From the NCBI RefSeq assembly GCF_030252345.1, contig NZ_CP126980.1, positions 8,317,501-8,381,500 on the forward strand: a stretch of 64,000 bases of DNA, read 5' to 3'. Source of the DNA: Actinoplanes oblitus. GTDB lineage: Bacteria; Actinomycetota; Actinomycetes; Mycobacteriales; Micromonosporaceae. Positions 8,624 to 16,827 of this stretch are shown here, in pieces; positions within the stretch are counted from its first letter, which is position 1, and each line of letters begins with the position of its first letter. Position numbers and translations under genes: made by a program. Below the pieces are notes generated by a model. The model saw only the letters and a program-made list of their open reading frames with translations, did no database searches and had not been told where the DNA came from.

Positions 8624-10066
8624 ATGTCCGTCGATACCGAGTCCCCGCGACGCCGAGACCGCAGCCACTTCCTCTACCTCGCCGTGCTGCTCGCGATGAT
8701 CCTCGGGATCACCGTGGGCTTCGCGTTCCCGGACTTCGCGGTGAAGCTGAAGCCGCTGGGCACCGGGTTCGTCGACCTGATCAAGATGATGATCTCACCA
8801 GTGATCTTCTGCACCCTGGTGCTGGGCGTCGGCTCGGTCCGCCGCGCCGCCCAGGTCGGCCGGGTCGGCGGGCTGGCCCTCGGCTACTTCCTGATCATGT
8901 CGACCGTGGCGCTGTCGATCGGCCTGGTGGTCGGCAACCTGCTGCACCCCGGCTCCGGCCTGCACCTCAGCGACGAGCTGGCGAAGACCGGCGCGGCCCA
9001 GGTCAGCAAGCAGGCCGAGGGCGGTGTCGACTTCGTCCTGGGCATCATCCCGGACACCCTGTTCTCCGCGCTGACCAGCACCCAGGTGCTGCAGACGCTG
9101 CTGGTCGCGCTGCTCGTCGGTTTCGCCGTGCAGTCGCTGGGCGAGCGCGGCGAGCCGGTGATCCGGGCTTTCGGCCTGCTCCAGCGGATCGTCTTCAAGA
9201 TCCTGTCGATGATCATGTGGCTGGCCCCGATCGGCGCGTTCGGCGCGATGGCCGCGCTGGTCGGCGCCACCGGGTTCGACGCGCTGAAGAGCCTGGCCGG
9301 CATCATGCTCGGCTTCTACACCACCTGCGTGCTCTTCGTCTTCGTGGTGCTCGGGCTGCTGCTCCGGCTGGTCGCCGGGGTGTCGATCTTCCGGCTCTTC
9401 CGCTACCTGGCCCGGGAGTTCCTGCTGATCCTGTCCACCTCGTCGTCCGAGTCGGCCCTCCCCCGCCTGATCGCCAAGATGGGCCACCTGGGGGTGAGCA
9501 AACCGGTGGTCGGCATCGTGGTGCCCACCGGTTACTCGTTCAACCTGGACGGCACCGCCATCTACCTGACCATGGCGTCCCTGTTCATCGCCGACGCGAT
9601 GGACCGGCCCCTCTCCGTCAGCCAGCAGATCGGCCTGCTCCTCTTCATGATCGTCGCCTCCAAGGGCGCCGCCGGCGTCACCGGCGCCGGACTGGCCACC
9701 CTCGCCGGCGGCCTGCAGAGCCACCGCCCCGACCTGGTGCCCGGCGTCGGCATGATCGTCGGCATCGACCGCCTGATGTCCGAGGCCCGCGCCCTCACCA
9801 ACTTCGCCGGCAACGCGGTCGCCACCGTCCTGATCGGCACCTGGACCCACGAGATCGACCGCGACCAGGCCAAGCTGGTCCTCACCGGAGCCGCCCCCTT
9901 CGACGAGTCCACCTTCGACGACGACCCGCACTCCACCGAACCGGCGGCAGCCATGGCCTCCACCAGCCCTGGCACCAGCCCCGGTGCCACCACCGGCAAC
10001 GGCCTCGGCACCAGCACCGGCTCCGGCCCCGACGCGCCGCCCGCGCACCGGTCGGAGACCCCCTGA
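8624..10066 (+). CDS. Cation:dicarboxylate/glutamate symporter (DctA-like)
   Basis: 480 residues from ATG 8624, preceded by an AGGGG ribosome site. An inner-membrane DAACS-family symporter with about eight TM segments. Diagnostic elements: the serine-rich re-entrant loop STSSSESALPRLI (about residue 280), the GYSFNLDGTAIYLTMA helix, and GAAGVTGAGLATLAGG in the second re-entrant hairpin. The close match to DctA/GltP suggests uptake of C4-dicarboxylates or acidic amino acids with protons or sodium; the exact substrate cannot be fixed. The last 55 or so residues are a Thr/Ser/Gly/Pro-rich low-complexity cytoplasmic tail rather than a normal DctA terminus. Confidence 0.9.
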   Translation: MSVDTESPRRRDRSHFLYLAVLLAMILGITVGFAFPDFAVKLKPLGTGFVDLIKMMISPVIFCTLVLGVGSVRRAAQVGRVGGLALGYFLIMSTVALSIGLVVGNLLHPGSGLHLSDELAKTGAAQVSKQAEGGVDFVLGIIPDTLFSALTSTQVLQTLLVALLVGFAVQSLGERGEPVIRAFGLLQRIVFKILSMIMWLAPIGAFGAMAALVGATGFDALKSLAGIMLGFYTTCVLFVFVVLGLLLRLVAGVSIFRLFRYLAREFLLILSTSSSESALPRLIAKMGHLGVSKPVVGIVVPTGYSFNLDGTAIYLTMASLFIADAMDRPLSVSQQIGLLLFMIVASKGAAGVTGAGLATLAGGLQSHRPDLVPGVGMIVGIDRLMSEARALTNFAGNAVATVLIGTWTHEIDRDQAKLVLTGAAPFDESTFDDDPHSTEPAAAMASTSPGTSPGATTGNGLGTSTGSGPDAPPAHRSETP

Positions 10067-10354
10067 CCGGACGCCCCCGCTCGCTCGCGAGGAACCACCC
10101 GGGCCGAGCCCACCCTCGGCCCAGCCCCGGCCGGACCCCACCCCAACCGGGGGCAGACCACCCACAACCCACGATCCCGAAAAACCACCAGCCCCGCCGC
10201 CCCGGCTGTGGACAACCCGGCGCTGTGGAAAACGCCCCCGGCGTACCGAAAACCGCTTCCCACCCCGCTCCCCCGCACCCACCGGCTGACGACCGCACCG
10301 GAAACCCGCCCACCCCGCCGCCCGGCCGGACCCGCACATCGGGCATCCTGGGGG
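10067..10354. other. Intergenic spacer with DnaA-box-like repeats
   Basis: No gene is supported here. The first part is C-rich low-complexity sequence. At 10205-10232 two box-like words, TGTGGACAA (10207-10215) and TGTGGAAAA (10224-10232), are followed by GCGTACCGAAAA (10241-10252). An inverted, partly conserved copy of this arrangement lies beyond folD at about 11423-11490. Confidence 0.5.
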
Positions 10355-10360
10355 TAAGCA

Positions 10361-10442
10361 GCGACTGGCGGCACGAGGATGGTCCCAACCATCGGGGAGC
10401 TCGTCACGGGAGTCGTCCGCCTGGGCTCCCCGTCCGAGGAGC
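10361..10442 (+). ncRNA. ZTP (pfl) riboswitch upstream of folD
   Basis: The 5' leader of folD contains the pfl aptamer core: GCGACTGGCGG (10361-10371), a hairpin ATGGT/ACCAT (10379-10383 with 10388-10392) followed by CGGGGAGC (10393-10400), and the invariant CCGCCTGGGC (10417-10426). GGCGG (10367-10371) can form the known pseudoknot with CCGCC (10417-10421), and ACGAG/CTCGT (10373-10377 with 10400-10404) closes subdomain 1. Downstream, GCTCC (10425-10429) is complementary to GGAGC (10438-10442), which contains the folD Shine-Dalgarno, so ligand-dependent control of translation is likely. ZTP/ZMP signals low 10-formyl-THF; folD is a classic target. Confidence 0.9.
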
Positions 10443-10449
10443 AGACAGC

Positions 10450-11322
10450 ATGACCACCGAAACCACCGGCGCCCGCCTCCTGCCCGGAGCGCCGGTCGCC
10501 GAGGCCGTCCTGGCCGACGTCCGGGACCGGGTCGCCCGGCTCAAGGAGCGCGGCGTCCAGCCCAGCCTGGCCACCATCCTGGTCGGCGACGACGACGCCA
10601 GCGCGGGCTACATCCGGATCAAGCAGAAGCAGGCCGGCGAGCTCGGCTTCGAGTCCCCGCACCGGCACCTCTCCGGCGACGTCACGCAGGCCGACCTGCT
10701 CAAGGTGATCGCCGAGTTCAACGACGACAAGAGCGTGCACGGCGTCCTGATCCAGTACCCGATCCCGGGCCACCTGGACTACGACGCCGCCCTGCAGACC
10801 CTCGACCCGGACAAGGACGTCGACGGGATGCACCCGCTCAACATGGGCCGGCTCGCTGTCGGCCTGCCCGGCCCGCTGCCCTGCACGCCGGCCGGCATCG
10901 AGGCGCTGCTCGCCCACCACGGCATCGAGGTGGCCGGCCGCGAGGTGGTCATTCTCGGTCGCGGCGCCACGCTGGGCCGCCCGCTCGCGATGCTGCTCGC
11001 CCAGAAACGCCCGACCGCGAACGCCGCCGTCACCGTGGTGCACACCGGTGTCAAGGACTGGCCGCGCTACACCAAGCGCGCCGAGATCCTGATCGCCGCC
11101 GTCGGCGTCCCGCACATCATCCAGCCGGAACACGTCAAGCCGGGCGCCACCGTCATCGGCGCCGGCGTCCGCTACGAGGGCCGCCGCCTCCTCCCCGACG
11201 TCGACGAGTCCTGCGCCTCGGTGGCCGGCGCCATCACTCCTCGGGTCGGCGGCGTCGGCCCCACCACCGTCGCCATGCTGTTCCGCAACGCGGTCGCCGC
11301 CGCCGAGCGCGCCAACCCGTGA
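10450..11322 (+). CDS. folD: Methylenetetrahydrofolate dehydrogenase / cyclohydrolase
   Basis: 290 residues, normal for FolD. The bifunctional cytosolic enzyme oxidises 5,10-methylene-THF with NADP+ and hydrolyses the methenyl form to 10-formyl-THF. Seen: YIRIKQKQAGELG with the catalytic Lys region, the GVLIQYPIPGHL substrate loop, PDKDVDGMHPLNMG, PCTPAGIEALL, the dinucleotide-binding VVILGRGATLGRPLAMLL, and the C-terminal PRVGGVGPTTVAMLF. The ATG follows GAGGAG by 8 nt. Expression is probably governed by the ZTP riboswitch in the leader. A purine-pathway intermediate therefore likely tunes one-carbon supply. Confidence 0.97.
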   Translation: MTTETTGARLLPGAPVAEAVLADVRDRVARLKERGVQPSLATILVGDDDASAGYIRIKQKQAGELGFESPHRHLSGDVTQADLLKVIAEFNDDKSVHGVLIQYPIPGHLDYDAALQTLDPDKDVDGMHPLNMGRLAVGLPGPLPCTPAGIEALLAHHGIEVAGREVVILGRGATLGRPLAMLLAQKRPTANAAVTVVHTGVKDWPRYTKRAEILIAAVGVPHIIQPEHVKPGATVIGAGVRYEGRRLLPDVDESCASVAGAITPRVGGVGPTTVAMLFRNAVAAAERANP

Positions 11323-12015
11323 TCAGGCCCGCCGCGTAGGTAGCACCCACCGCACACTCCCGCGCCCGGCGCCCTCCAGGAAAACCATCCTGCCGGCGCC
11401 GGGCCGCCCTTTCCCAGGCCGATTTCCGGTACGGCCGGAGCCGCGCCGAACTACCGGCCTTTTCCACAGTCCCGCGCTGTCCACAGCCCGCCCGCGCGCC
11501 CCCGCCCCCACCCGCCACACTGTTCAGCGGGGGCCTCCCCCAGGGAGGGTGGGCCGGCGAGCGCGGGCCTGCGAGCGCGGGCAAGCCGGACGATCCCGCA
11601 CGAGGACCCCAAGCCGGCGAGCCCCCGAACAAGCCCTGAGCCCGGCAAGCCCACAAGCAGGCCGCGCAGTCCTGCGAGCAGGCCGCACACCGAGCAGTCC
11701 AGCGCGCAACCCGCAGGCCGCGCAGTCCAAAGCGCAGGCCGCACGCCGCCCAGTCCTGCGAGCAGGCCGCACACCGGGCGATCACGAAGCAGGCCGCAGA
11801 CCGGGCACCTTGAAGCCCATCCCGAACCAGGCAAGCCGCAAACGCGCCGCAAGCCGGACCGCCCCCACAAGCACCCCAGGCCGACCAAGCCTTCGGCGCC
11901 CCAACCGGGCAACCCCACAAGCCGAGCGAGCCTGTCAGCGGCTCACCAGCACACCCGAGACACCCGCCGGCGAGCAAACCCACCCGAAGCAGGCCGGCCC
12001 GACCGACAACCGGGT
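11323..12015. other. 693-bp non-coding spacer between folD and the RNA methyltransferase gene
   Basis: No convincing gene: open frames here have atypical composition (runs of Cys, Gly, Leu, Arg) caused by repeats. Contents: TTTCCGGTACGG at 11423-11434, TTTTCCACA at 11460-11468 and CTGTCCACA at 11477-11485 (inverted partner of the block upstream of folD), then a heptanucleotide-phased repeat region at about 11557-11810. The genes either side converge, so this is a shared 3' region. Confidence 0.6.
11557..11810. repeat. Degenerate 7-nt-phased tandem repeat array
   Basis: The word GCAGGCCGC recurs at 11657, 11678, 11713, 11734, 11762 and 11789, with spacings of 21, 35, 21, 28 and 27 nt, nearly all multiples of seven. 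The 20-mer AGTCCTGCGAGCAGGCCGCA recurs 84 nt apart (starting at 11668 and 11752). A shorter GCGAGCGCGGGC pair 14 nt apart opens the array. Seven is not a multiple of three, arguing against a protein repeat. Origin by slippage is likely. Confidence 0.7.
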
Positions 12016-13341
12016 TCAGGCCGGCAGCAGCAGGGCCACGCACTCCACATGCTGCGTCATCGGGAAGCAGTCGAACGCCCGCAACTCCGCCAGTTCCCAG
12101 CCGAGGGAGCGGAACGTCTTCACGTCCCGCGCCAGCGCCGCCGGGTCGCAGGCCACGTACGCGACCGCCCGGGGCTCGGCCGCGACGATGCCGCGGACCA
12201 CCTTGGCGCCGGCGCCGGACCGCGGCGGGTCGAGCACCACCAGGTCCACCGGGCCGGTGACCCGGCGGCGGCTCAGGGCCGTCTCCACCCGGGCCGCGAC
12301 CACCTCGACCTGCGGCAGACCGGCCAGTTCGGCGCGGGCCGCGGCGACGCCGAGCGGTGACGACTCGACCACGGTGGTCCGGGCGCCGGTGCGCTCGGCG
12401 ACGGCGGCGGCGAAGAGGCCGGCTCCGCCGTACAGGTCCCAGGCGATCTCGCCCGGGGCGGGACGCAGCATCGCCAGAACCGCCTCGGTCAGTGTCGCGG
12501 CGGCGGCCGGGTGCACCTGCCAGAAGCTCTCCGGGGCGATCGCCCAGGAGCGCTCGCCCACGACCTCGGTGATCTTTTCCGGACCGGAGAGCCGGACCAG
12601 CCCGGCGCCGCCCATCTCCTCGGTGGGGTCGTCGGCGGCCGATCCGGACGTTCCGGCGGGGCGGTCGAGGACCGCGACGTCGCCACCGGTGGCGGCGACC
12701 GCCTGCACCGCGTTGCTGGCCGGCCACTGGTGCCGGAGCAGGTCGAGCTCCTGGATCGCCGGGTGGGCGATCAGGCAGCGGTCGATCGGGACCACCTGGT
12801 GCGAGCGGTGCTGGAGCAGGCCGGGGCGGCCGGCCGCGTCGATCGCGTAGCGGACCCGGGTACGCCAGCCGAGCAGGCCGGCTTCGCCCGGGGTGAGCGG
12901 CTGCACGCGTACCGAAAGCCGGTCCTGGTCCTCGGGGGTCAGTCCGGCCAACCGGCTGAGCTGTTCGCGGACCACCTCCGTCTTCCACCGCAGTTGCGCG
13001 TCGGCGGAGACGTGTTGCAGGTCGCAGCCGCCGCAGCCGCCCGGATGGGCGAACCGGCAGGGAGCCTGGACCCGGTCCGGCGACGGCTCGTGGATCTCCA
13101 CCGCGTCGGCTCGCAGGTAGCCGCGGTGCCGCTCGGTGATCTCCGCGGTGACCCGCTCACCGGGCAGCGCGTGCCTGACGAAGACGACCCGGCCGTGCGG
13201 ACCGCCGAACCTGGCCACGCAGTGCCCGCCGTGCGCCGGCGCACCCACCGTCAGCTCGATCCGGTCACCCTCGACAAGATCATCCGCAGGTGAGGCGGGA
13301 ACCACGCCGGAGACCGGAGCGGCGGAGGCCGGGGAGGTCAC
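12016..13341 (-). CDS. RlmD/TrmA-like 23S rRNA or tRNA (uracil-5)-methyltransferase
   Basis: 441 residues. An N-terminal TRAM domain (about 30-90, ELTVGAPAHGGHCVARF) is followed by an iron-sulfur cysteine cluster (CRFAHPGGCGGC, with a further Cys in IDRCLIAHP), and a Rossmann SAM domain with WDLYGGAGLFAAAVA, LDPPRSGAGAKV and the catalytic-Cys motif AYVACDPAALARD. It methylates C5 of uridine in RNA using SAM; whether rRNA or tRNA cannot be told. The GTG start at 13341 overlaps the stop of the potassium transporter gene as GTGA, with GAGGAGAA upstream. M. tuberculosis Rv2689c occupies the equivalent position. Confidence 0.88.
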   Translation of the reverse strand: MTSPASAAPVSGVVPASPADDLVEGDRIELTVGAPAHGGHCVARFGGPHGRVVFVRHALPGERVTAEITERHRGYLRADAVEIHEPSPDRVQAPCRFAHPGGCGGCDLQHVSADAQLRWKTEVVREQLSRLAGLTPEDQDRLSVRVQPLTPGEAGLLGWRTRVRYAIDAAGRPGLLQHRSHQVVPIDRCLIAHPAIQELDLLRHQWPASNAVQAVAATGGDVAVLDRPAGTSGSAADDPTEEMGGAGLVRLSGPEKITEVVGERSWAIAPESFWQVHPAAAATLTEAVLAMLRPAPGEIAWDLYGGAGLFAAAVAERTGARTTVVESSPLGVAAARAELAGLPQVEVVAARVETALSRRRVTGPVDLVVLDPPRSGAGAKVVRGIVAAEPRAVAYVACDPAALARDVKTFRSLGWELAELRAFDCFPMTQHVECVALLLPA

Positions 13342-15377
13342 GACTTCTCCTCGATTGGCTGATCGGAAACGGCCTTGGTCTCGGTCGGGTGAAAGCGCGG
13401 CCCGCGCGCCGGCGCCCGGCTCAGCCCACGATCCAGCCGGTCCAGGTCGCGGTCCTGGCTGGAGCGCAGCTGCCACGGCACGCTGGTCACCATCACGCCG
13501 GGCTCGAAGAGCAGCCGCCCTTTGATCCGCAGCGCGCTCTGGTTGTGCAGCAGGTTCTCCCACCAGCGGCCGACCACGTATTCCGGGACGAAGACGGTGA
13601 CCACGTCGCGCGGCGACGCGCGGCGCACGCTCTTCACGAAGTCGATGATCGGCTTGGTGATCTCCCGGTACGGCGAGTCGATCACGGTGAGCGGGACGGG
13701 CAGCTCCCGGCGCTCCCACTCGGCCTGGATGTTGCGGGTGTCCTTGTCGTCGACGTTCACGGTCACCGCCGTGATGGTGTCCGGCCGGGTCGCCTGCGCG
13801 TAGGCGACCGCCCGCAGCGTCGGCAGGTGCACCTTGCTGACCAGGATCACCGCGTGGTTGCGGGACGGCAGCACCGGGCGCTCCTCGGTGGGCTGCAGTT
13901 CCTCGGAGACGCGTGTGTAGTGCCGGTGGATGGCCAGCATCAGGACGTAGAACACGACCATCGCGGCGATCGCGATCCAGGCACCGAGCATGAACTTGGT
14001 GATCAGTACGACGATGAGCACCGCTCCGGTCAGGCCCATGCCGAACGCGTTGATCGACCGGGAGCGGATCATCCGGCGCCGGCGTTCCGGGTCGCGCTGG
14101 ATCCTGAGCAACCGGTTCCAGTGCCGGATCATGCCGCCCTGCGACAGGGTGAACGACACGAACACGCCCACGATGTAGAGCTGGATCAGCCGGGTGGTCT
14201 CCGCCTGGAACGCCAGGATCAGCACGATAGCGGCGGTGGCCAGGAAGACGATGCCGTTGCTGAACGCCAGCCGGTCGCCGCGGGTGTGGAACTGCCGGGG
14301 CAGATAGCGGTCCTGCGCCAGGATCGAGCCGAGCACCGGGAAGCCGTTGAACGCGGTGTTCGCGGCGAGGAACAGGATCAGCGCGGTGATCCCGCCGGTC
14401 ACCAGGAAGAGCAGCGAGCCCTCGCCGAACACGGTCTGGGCGAGCTGCGCGGTGACCGTCTTCTGCTCGTAGAAGCCCGGGTTGGTGACGATCTGCGTGG
14501 TGGGGTCCTCGACGTACTGCAGATGGGTCATCCGGGCCAGCAGCACGATGCCGGCGAGCATCACGATCGCCAAGGCGCCCAGCAGCAGCAGCGTGGTGGC
14601 GGCGTTCTTGCTCTTCGGCGGCTTGAAGGCGGGCACGCCGTTGGAGATCGCCTCCACGCCGGTGAGCGCGGCACAGCCCGAGGAGAACGTCCGCAGCAGC
14701 AGGAAGACGAACGCGAAGCTGGTCAGGTGGTGTTCCTCGGCGGTGATGGTCAGGCCGGCGCTGGGCGCCCGCAGGTCCTCGCCGAGGATGAAGATCCGGA
14801 ACAGGCCGGTCCCGATCATGCCGAGGATGACCAGGATGAACAGGTACGTCGGGACGGCGAACGCCACCCCGGCCTCGCGCAGGCCGCGCAGGTTGAGCGC
14901 GGTGAGCAGGACGACCGCCCCGATCGCGACGCCGACCCGGTTGTCGGCCACCCAGGGCAGGACCGAGCCGAGGTTGTTCACCCCGGAGGAGACCGACACC
15001 GCGACGGTGAGGATGTAGTCCACCAGCAGTGCGCTGGCCACCCCGAGCCCGGCGCGCGGCCCGAGGTTGACCGTGGCCACCTCGTAGTCACCGCCGCCGG
15101 AGGGGTAGGCGTGCACGTTCTGCCGGTAGCTGGCGACCACGGTCACCATCACCACGGCGACTGCCAGCGTCACCCACGGAGAGATCGCGAAGGCCGCGGC
15201 CCCCGCGATGGAGAGAGTCAACAGGATCTCGTCGGGCGCGTACGCCACGCTGGACAGCGCGTCGCTCGCGAAGACCGGCAGGGCGATCCGCTTGGGCAGC
15301 AGCGTGTGCTGCAGCTTGTCCGAGCGGAACGGCCGGCCGAGAAGCAGCCGCTTGGCTAGGGAGGTGGTACTTGCCAC
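13338..15377 (-). CDS. KimA-like APC-superfamily potassium transporter
   Basis: 679 residues from GTG 15377, with about twelve TM segments and a C-terminal cytoplasmic USP-like domain (about 440-640). Motifs match the KimA/YdaO type of K+:H+ symporter rather than amino-acid permeases: LPVFASDALSSVAYAPDEIL, SYRQNVHAYPSGGGDYEVA, LLVDYILTVAVSVSSGVNN, FSSGCAALTGVEAISN, and in the soluble domain LLHNQSALRIKGRLLF. The start lies 115 bp from the divergent trkA pair, supporting a potassium module. No strong ribosome site precedes the GTG, so translation may be leaderless or start slightly differently. Rv2690c is the positional equivalent. Confidence 0.85.
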   Translation of the reverse strand: MASTTSLAKRLLLGRPFRSDKLQHTLLPKRIALPVFASDALSSVAYAPDEILLTLSIAGAAAFAISPWVTLAVAVVMVTVVASYRQNVHAYPSGGGDYEVATVNLGPRAGLGVASALLVDYILTVAVSVSSGVNNLGSVLPWVADNRVGVAIGAVVLLTALNLRGLREAGVAFAVPTYLFILVILGMIGTGLFRIFILGEDLRAPSAGLTITAEEHHLTSFAFVFLLLRTFSSGCAALTGVEAISNGVPAFKPPKSKNAATTLLLLGALAIVMLAGIVLLARMTHLQYVEDPTTQIVTNPGFYEQKTVTAQLAQTVFGEGSLLFLVTGGITALILFLAANTAFNGFPVLGSILAQDRYLPRQFHTRGDRLAFSNGIVFLATAAIVLILAFQAETTRLIQLYIVGVFVSFTLSQGGMIRHWNRLLRIQRDPERRRRMIRSRSINAFGMGLTGAVLIVVLITKFMLGAWIAIAAMVVFYVLMLAIHRHYTRVSEELQPTEERPVLPSRNHAVILVSKVHLPTLRAVAYAQATRPDTITAVTVNVDDKDTRNIQAEWERRELPVPLTVIDSPYREITKPIIDFVKSVRRASPRDVVTVFVPEYVVGRWWENLLHNQSALRIKGRLLFEPGVMVTSVPWQLRSSQDRDLDRLDRGLSRAPARGPRFHPTETKAVSDQPIEEKS

Positions 15378-15491
15378 GACTGCCAAGAGTACGACCGGGC
15401 GTGATCCGGCGCCGCCCGCCCCGGACGAACCGCGGCAGAGAGGCATGGGAGGCTCAGCAAGGACGGTAGGCGAACGGGAGGACACGTAGCC

Positions 15492-16157
15492 GTGCACGTG
15501 GTGATCATGGGGTGTGGCCGGCTCGGTTCCACGCTGGCGCAGAACCTCGACGCACGGGGCCATCAGGTCGCCGTGATCGACCAGAACGCCGACGCGTTCC
15601 GGCGGCTGGGCTCGGACTTCGGCGGTCTCACCGTCAACGGGATCGGCTTCGACCGGGACGTGCTGCGGGCCGCCGGCATCGAGCGGGCGGACGCCTTCGC
15701 CGCCGTCTCCAGCGGCGACAACTCGAACATCATCTCGGCCCGGCTGGCCCGTGAGACGTTCGGCGTCTCCCGGGTGGTCGCCCGGATCTACGACGCCAAG
15801 CGCGCCCAGGTGTACGAGCGGCTCGGCATCCCGACCGTGGCGACCATCCGCTGGGCCGCCGACCGGATGTTCCGCTACCTGGCGCCCGAGGAGCGCTTCG
15901 AGGTGTTCCGCGACCCGACCAGCGTGGTCAGCATCGTCGAGGTGCCGCTGCACCGGGACTGGGTGGGCCGGACGGTGAAGAGCCTGGAGGAGGGCACCGG
16001 CGCCCGGGTGGCCTATCTGATGCGCTTCGGGATGGGCTCGCTGGCCCAGCCGTCCACCGTGCTGCAGGACGGCGACCAGGTGTTCATGCTGGTCACCGAC
16101 GACACTGTGAGCAAGGTTCTGGACATCGCCGGGCGCGCCGGAAACGAAGGGCACTGA
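15492..16157 (+). CDS. TrkA-family potassium regulatory protein (CeoB-like)
   Basis: 221 residues with a GTG start. An N-terminal RCK_N Rossmann domain (HVVIMGCGRLGSTLAQNL; acidic ribose-binding VIDQN) binds NAD(H) or nucleotide; a C-terminal TrkA_C domain begins near residue 140. This is a cytosolic gating subunit that forms rings with a membrane transporter. It is followed after one base by a second TrkA gene; the two match M. tuberculosis CeoB/CeoC (Rv2691/Rv2692). No TrkH/TrkG-type channel is nearby, so the divergent KimA-like transporter is the best candidate partner (inference). Confidence 0.92.
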   Translation: MHVVIMGCGRLGSTLAQNLDARGHQVAVIDQNADAFRRLGSDFGGLTVNGIGFDRDVLRAAGIERADAFAAVSSGDNSNIISARLARETFGVSRVVARIYDAKRAQVYERLGIPTVATIRWAADRMFRYLAPEERFEVFRDPTSVVSIVEVPLHRDWVGRTVKSLEEGTGARVAYLMRFGMGSLAQPSTVLQDGDQVFMLVTDDTVSKVLDIAGRAGNEGH

Positions 16158-16158
16158 C

Positions 16159-16827
16159 ATGCGCATCGCCATCGCGGGAGCCGGCAACGTGGGCCGGTCG
16201 ATCGCTCAGGAACTGATCGGCAACGGGCACGAGGTGATGCTGATCGAGCGGCAGCCGCGTCAGCTCTGCCCCGAGCGGGTGCCCGAGGCGCAGTGGATCC
16301 TCGCCGACGCCTGCGAGCTGAGCAGCCTGGAGGAGGCCGACGTCGCGTCCTGCGACGTGGTGGTCGCGGCCACCGGCGACGACAAGGCGAACCTGGTGGT
16401 GTCGCTGCTGGCCAAGACCGAGTTCGCGGTCGGCCGGGTGGTGGCCCGGGTGAACCGGGCGGAGAACGAGTGGCTGTTCACCGAGCAGTGGGGCGTCGAC
16501 GTGTCGGTCAGCAAGCCGCGCCTGATGGCCGCCCTGGTCGAGGAGGCGGTGACGGTCGGCGACCTGGTCCGGCTGATGACGTTCCGGCAGGGTGAGGCCA
16601 ACCTGGTGGAGATCACCCTGCCGAAGAACGCGCCGTACGAGGGCAAGCCGCTGCGCTCGGTGCCGATGCCCCGGGATGCCGCGCTGGTGGCGATCCTGCG
16701 CGGCAAGCGGGTGGTGGTGCCGACGCCGGACGACCCGTTGGAGGCCGGCGACGAGCTGATCTTCGTGTGCACCACCGAGGTGGAGGATCAGATCCGCGCC
16801 GTGGTCCTGGGCAGCAGCCCGGCCTAG
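16159..16827 (+). CDS. TrkA-family potassium regulatory protein (CeoC-like)
   Basis: 222 residues: RCK_N (RIAIAGAGNVGRSIAQELI, acidic LIERQ) and TrkA_C domains (from about residue 140). It starts one base after the stop of the first TrkA gene and probably forms a hetero-complex with it. Its TAG shares the palindrome CTAG with the stop of the convergent DUF3159 gene, so the two reading frames overlap by three bases with no room for a terminator between them. Confidence 0.92.
   Translation: MRIAIAGAGNVGRSIAQELIGNGHEVMLIERQPRQLCPERVPEAQWILADACELSSLEEADVASCDVVVAATGDDKANLVVSLLAKTEFAVGRVVARVNRAENEWLFTEQWGVDVSVSKPRLMAALVEEAVTVGDLVRLMTFRQGEANLVEITLPKNAPYEGKPLRSVPMPRDAALVAILRGKRVVVPTPDDPLEAGDELIFVCTTEVEDQIRAVVLGSSPA

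Noticed and set aside
10205..10235. DnaA-box-like words as a replication origin
   Set aside because: Only two boxes per side, with no AT-rich unwinding region and no dnaA/dnaN/gyrB genes nearby; the region is better seen as an intergenic repeat.
11557..11810. CRISPR array
   Set aside because: Repeats are short, degenerate and phased by 7 nt with no unique spacers of constant length and no cas genes.
11451..11918. Minus-strand frame with repeated CGLLAGL peptides after folD
   Set aside because: The peptide repetition is explained by the heptanucleotide DNA repeat; all frames show similar artefacts and no ribosome site is present.
13290..15359. A 689-codon + strand frame antisense to the potassium transporter
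   Set aside because: Composition is His/Arg/Asp/Gln-rich with no motif; the minus strand encodes a clear KimA-like protein.
13338..15377. Amino-acid permease annotation
   Set aside because: The APC fold alone would suggest this, but signature segments and the USP-like C-terminal domain match KimA-type potassium symporters, and trkA genes are adjacent.
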